From: Actinocrispum wychmicini
Lineage (GTDB): Bacteria > Actinomycetota > Actinomycetes > Mycobacteriales > Pseudonocardiaceae
DNA length: 64,000 bases
Assembly: GCF_004345645.1 (NCBI RefSeq)
Contig: NZ_SLWS01000009.1
Span: forward strand, 124,001 to 188,000
Reading direction: 5' to 3'
Both the position numbers and the translations under genes were made by a program. This document shows, one piece after another, positions 61,977 through 64,000 of the stretch (its first letter is position 1; every line of letters starts with the position of its first letter). The notes under the pieces were generated by a model. That model was not told where the DNA came from, ran no database searches, and was given only the letters and a program-made list of their open reading frames with translations.

Positions 61977-63152
61977 ATGGTTATGTCCGAAATGGACCGG
62001 CGCGGCGTCGAGCAGTGGTTCCGCCGCCGGGGACTTCCCGCTGTGGTCCGGGGACTGGAGAAGAATCTCCTGGTCCGGATCGTGCCGGCGGTGGTCTGGC
62101 TCGCTTTGTTCGACGTGTTGTACGACGTGCTGTCCGCTATCGACGGAGACGATGCCTTCGAGACACGGCTGGAAAGCGAAGCTTTCGAGGTGATTTACAC
62201 CGTGACGTTGGTCGCATCGATAGGTGCACCGGTCCTCGGCGCCTGGCTGGCGGCGCGATGGGCCCGTGACCGCGTCCTACACGACCGTGGATCCGTGTCC
62301 GCCATCGTCGTCATCGCCACCTACGTGCTGGTCCTGCCCGTTGCCGATCACATGGCGGACGGCTCGGCGGTGTTGCCCACCGTCGTGGAGTACCTGGCCT
62401 TCGCGGTGGTCCTTCTTGGACTGACCGCGGTCGGGATGGGATCGATCTTCGGGTGGGCGCTTCGGGCCGCGCTGCGCCAGCTGCGGGCGGTCGGGGCGAT
62501 GACCAGCCGGGCCATGCCGCTGCTGCTCCTGGTGACCACGTTCGGGTTCTTCACCACCGAGATCTGGCAGATCGCCGGCCTGGTGTCCCGCGGCCGGATG
62601 TGGCTGGTGATCAGTTTCTTCGCCGTCCTGGGTGGACTGTTCCTGGGTTCGGTGTTCGTCTCGGAACTGCGGACCCTCACGGCCGCGGCCCACTGGCCGG
62701 AACGTGTCAGCGCCCTGCCCGAGCAGCCGTTCCGCGCGCTCATGACCGGCGCCGAGCCGGCGGACACCGCACCTGCGCTCACCCGGCTGGAACGCGCGAA
62801 CATGGTCCTCATCCTGCTGCTCACCCAGATGTTGCAGGCCCTGGTGTTCGGGGTGCTGGTCTTCGCGGTGTTCGCGATCCTCGGTCGCCTGGCCGTGCCC
62901 CACGACGCCATCAAGTCGTGGGTGGGCCACGATCCCACTCCCGGAACGCTGTTCAACATCCAGGTTCCGGCACCGAACGAACTCGTCCAGGTGTGCATGT
63001 TCATCGCCGGGTTCTCGGCGCTGTACTTCGTCGCCACCATCGTCACCGACGCCGCGCACCGCAAGACGTACTTCGAACCCGTGCTCGAACACCTCGAAGT
63101 GAGCCTCGCGGGACGCGCGCTCTACCTGTCCCGCTTCGGAAAGCAGGAGTGA
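61977..63152 (+). CDS. Polytopic membrane protein of unknown function
   Basis: A 391-residue integral membrane protein with about eight hydrophobic helices: IVPAVVWLALFDVLYDVL, VTLVASIGAPVLGAWLAA, VIATYVLVLPVADH, YLAFAVVLLGLTAVGMGSI, PLLLLVTTFGFFT, WLVISFFAVLGGLFLGSVF, a pair near residues 270-300, and CMFIAGFSALYFVATIV. A basic N-terminus and a cytoplasmic segment near 230-265 are seen. No transporter motif is recognised. It is divergent from the dipeptidase gene with 131 bases between them, and its end lies 1 base from the convergent amine oxidase stop. It might relate to peptide metabolism only by position. Confidence 0.7.
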   Translation: MVMSEMDRRGVEQWFRRRGLPAVVRGLEKNLLVRIVPAVVWLALFDVLYDVLSAIDGDDAFETRLESEAFEVIYTVTLVASIGAPVLGAWLAARWARDRVLHDRGSVSAIVVIATYVLVLPVADHMADGSAVLPTVVEYLAFAVVLLGLTAVGMGSIFGWALRAALRQLRAVGAMTSRAMPLLLLVTTFGFFTTEIWQIAGLVSRGRMWLVISFFAVLGGLFLGSVFVSELRTLTAAAHWPERVSALPEQPFRALMTGAEPADTAPALTRLERANMVLILLLTQMLQALVFGVLVFAVFAILGRLAVPHDAIKSWVGHDPTPGTLFNIQVPAPNELVQVCMFIAGFSALYFVATIVTDAAHRKTYFEPVLEHLEVSLAGRALYLSRFGKQE

Positions 63153-63153
63153 C

Positions 63154-64000
63154 TCAGGTGTGGCAGTGGCCACCGGAAGGCAGGTCGAGAGCGGGGTTCC
63201 GGTCGCTGAACCCGTACGGCCGCAGCATGAAGCCGGCCCGGTCGACCGGCATCACCGGCCAGTCCTCGGGTCGCGGCACGTGGGTCAGGCCGAAGACGTG
63301 CCACAGCACCACATCGGTGTCGGTGAGGTCACGGTCGGCGGCTGTCCACGCGGGCAGGCCCGCACCGCCGGAATGCGCGTTCGGCCGGTCACCTGCGGGG
63401 TACCGTTCGTCCGCCCGGTACGGAGTCGCCCACAGGTGCTTGGTGGCGAAGGTGGCCCGCGCGTGCACGGACGACTCGGGCTGGGCCATCAGGGTCGCGG
63501 ACGGCCGCGGCACGAGTTGGTACGCCGTCGGTATCCCCAGCCGGTTGGTCCGGTCCGCGCTGCGGATCTCCCACACCCGGGCCTTGGCCGGGTCCGCCAG
63601 TCGAATGGCTTCGCTTTCCTTACTCAGCAAGGTGTTCTGCCACGTGAAGGCGTTGCCGTGCGGGTTGTCCGGACCGGTCGGCACGCCCACGACGTCGACC
63701 TCGTGCACGGAGTTGCGCTCGCCGTCGATCGCCACATCCAGGCGCGCGCAGAACAAGTGCTGGTGCACGGGTGCGAACAGGCCCGGCGCGATCTCGGTGG
63801 CGTGTGGCTGCTGCTCGCCGGGGATCCCGCCGCCGGCGAACACCACCCCGGTCGCTTTCGCTTCCAGCTCTATGGTTCCGTCGAGGTAGAGGTACCAGTA
63901 GAAGCCGTAGTCGTAGTTGCCGACGGTGACGATCGACGAGATCACCAGCCGGCGCGAGCGGCGGACCTCGGGGTGCCCGGCCAGGTCGGTGTGCTTCCAG
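63154..64000 (-). CDS. Primary-amine (copper) oxidase, C-terminal part
   Basis: The C-terminal ~281 residues of a copper amine oxidase; the N-terminus lies beyond the right edge. Visible are the cofactor motif TVGNYDYG, whose first Tyr becomes topaquinone, the copper ligand pair HQH in APVHQHLFCARLD, and the third ligand His in THVPRPEDWPVMP. Conserved surrounding sequence (YLYLDGTIELEAKATG) fits the family. The enzyme oxidises primary amines to aldehydes, releasing ammonia and hydrogen peroxide. It could use amines formed from amino acids by decarboxylation. No signal can be assessed. It may be unrelated to the peptide genes. Confidence 0.92.
   Translation of the reverse strand, partial: WKHTDLAGHPEVRRSRRLVISSIVTVGNYDYGFYWYLYLDGTIELEAKATGVVFAGGGIPGEQQPHATEIAPGLFAPVHQHLFCARLDVAIDGERNSVHEVDVVGVPTGPDNPHGNAFTWQNTLLSKESEAIRLADPAKARVWEIRSADRTNRLGIPTAYQLVPRPSATLMAQPESSVHARATFATKHLWATPYRADERYPAGDRPNAHSGGAGLPAWTAADRDLTDTDVVLWHVFGLTHVPRPEDWPVMPVDRAGFMLRPYGFSDRNPALDLPSGGHCHT

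Overview
The sequence is GC-rich, with actinomycete-type start codons and ribosome sites, lipoprotein signals and regulator families. Its gene types fit a filamentous actinomycete of the Pseudonocardiales kind (an inference; no marker gene fixes the genus). There are two unequal parts: a decayed siphophage prophage at 1-14573, and a roughly 48 kb chromosomal region dominated by peptide uptake and peptide breakdown.

Prophage remnant (1-14573). The phage genes lie on the minus strand and read from right to left: HNH nuclease, small and large terminase, portal, a fused prohead protease and capsid, head-tail connectors, tail tube, tail assembly chaperone and tape measure. The tape measure runs off the left edge. 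Nearly every large core gene (terS, terL, portal, capsid, tail tube, gp10-like, tape measure) is broken by frameshifts, a deletion or an in-frame stop. Several small connector genes and four plus-strand cargo genes are intact: a GNAT acetyltransferase, a secreted HAF-repeat protein, a small membrane protein and a pentapeptide-repeat protein. No integrase, repressor or attachment site is visible at the right end.

Linking region (15137-22908). This holds a divergent NAD-dependent DNA ligase, a LysR regulator, a secreted M9 collagenase-like protease, an S33 proline-iminopeptidase-like hydrolase, and a THUMP/RNA-methylase-type methyltransferase. A tiny Phe-rich leader ORF precedes the methyltransferase.

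Peptide island (23016-64000). It contains two Dpp/Opp-type ABC importers (23016-26598 and 40962-44345), two lipoprotein binding proteins, and many hydrolases. The hydrolases are an S9 peptidase fused to an S12 beta-lactamase/D-aminopeptidase-like domain, a diaminopropionate-ammonia-lyase-like PLP enzyme fused to a second S12 domain, a secreted M1 peptidase, two D-aminoacylase-like amidohydrolases, an S9B peptidase, an S15/CocE hydrolase, an S9A prolyl oligopeptidase, a renal-dipeptidase-type enzyme and a membrane-anchored alpha/beta hydrolase. A DAO-family FAD oxidase and a copper amine oxidase (cut by the right edge) could handle released amino acids or amines. Regulation appears dense: three PucR/CdaR-type regulators, a GntR regulator divergent from one of them, and a tandem histidine kinase with a LuxR-type response regulator. 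A 16-bp palindrome occurs upstream of one PucR gene/transporter operon and upstream of the S15-led operon.

Working model (inference): secreted proteases and two importers feed oligopeptides to intracellular peptidases. Several of these belong to families known for D-residues or for diaminopropionate. The island could therefore be specialised for unusual, D-amino-acid or diaminopropionate-containing peptides such as nonribosomal peptide products, rather than ordinary protein-derived peptides. An 0.9 kb noncoding block at 52.3-53.3 kb holds a long inverted repeat, a minisatellite and hairpins.
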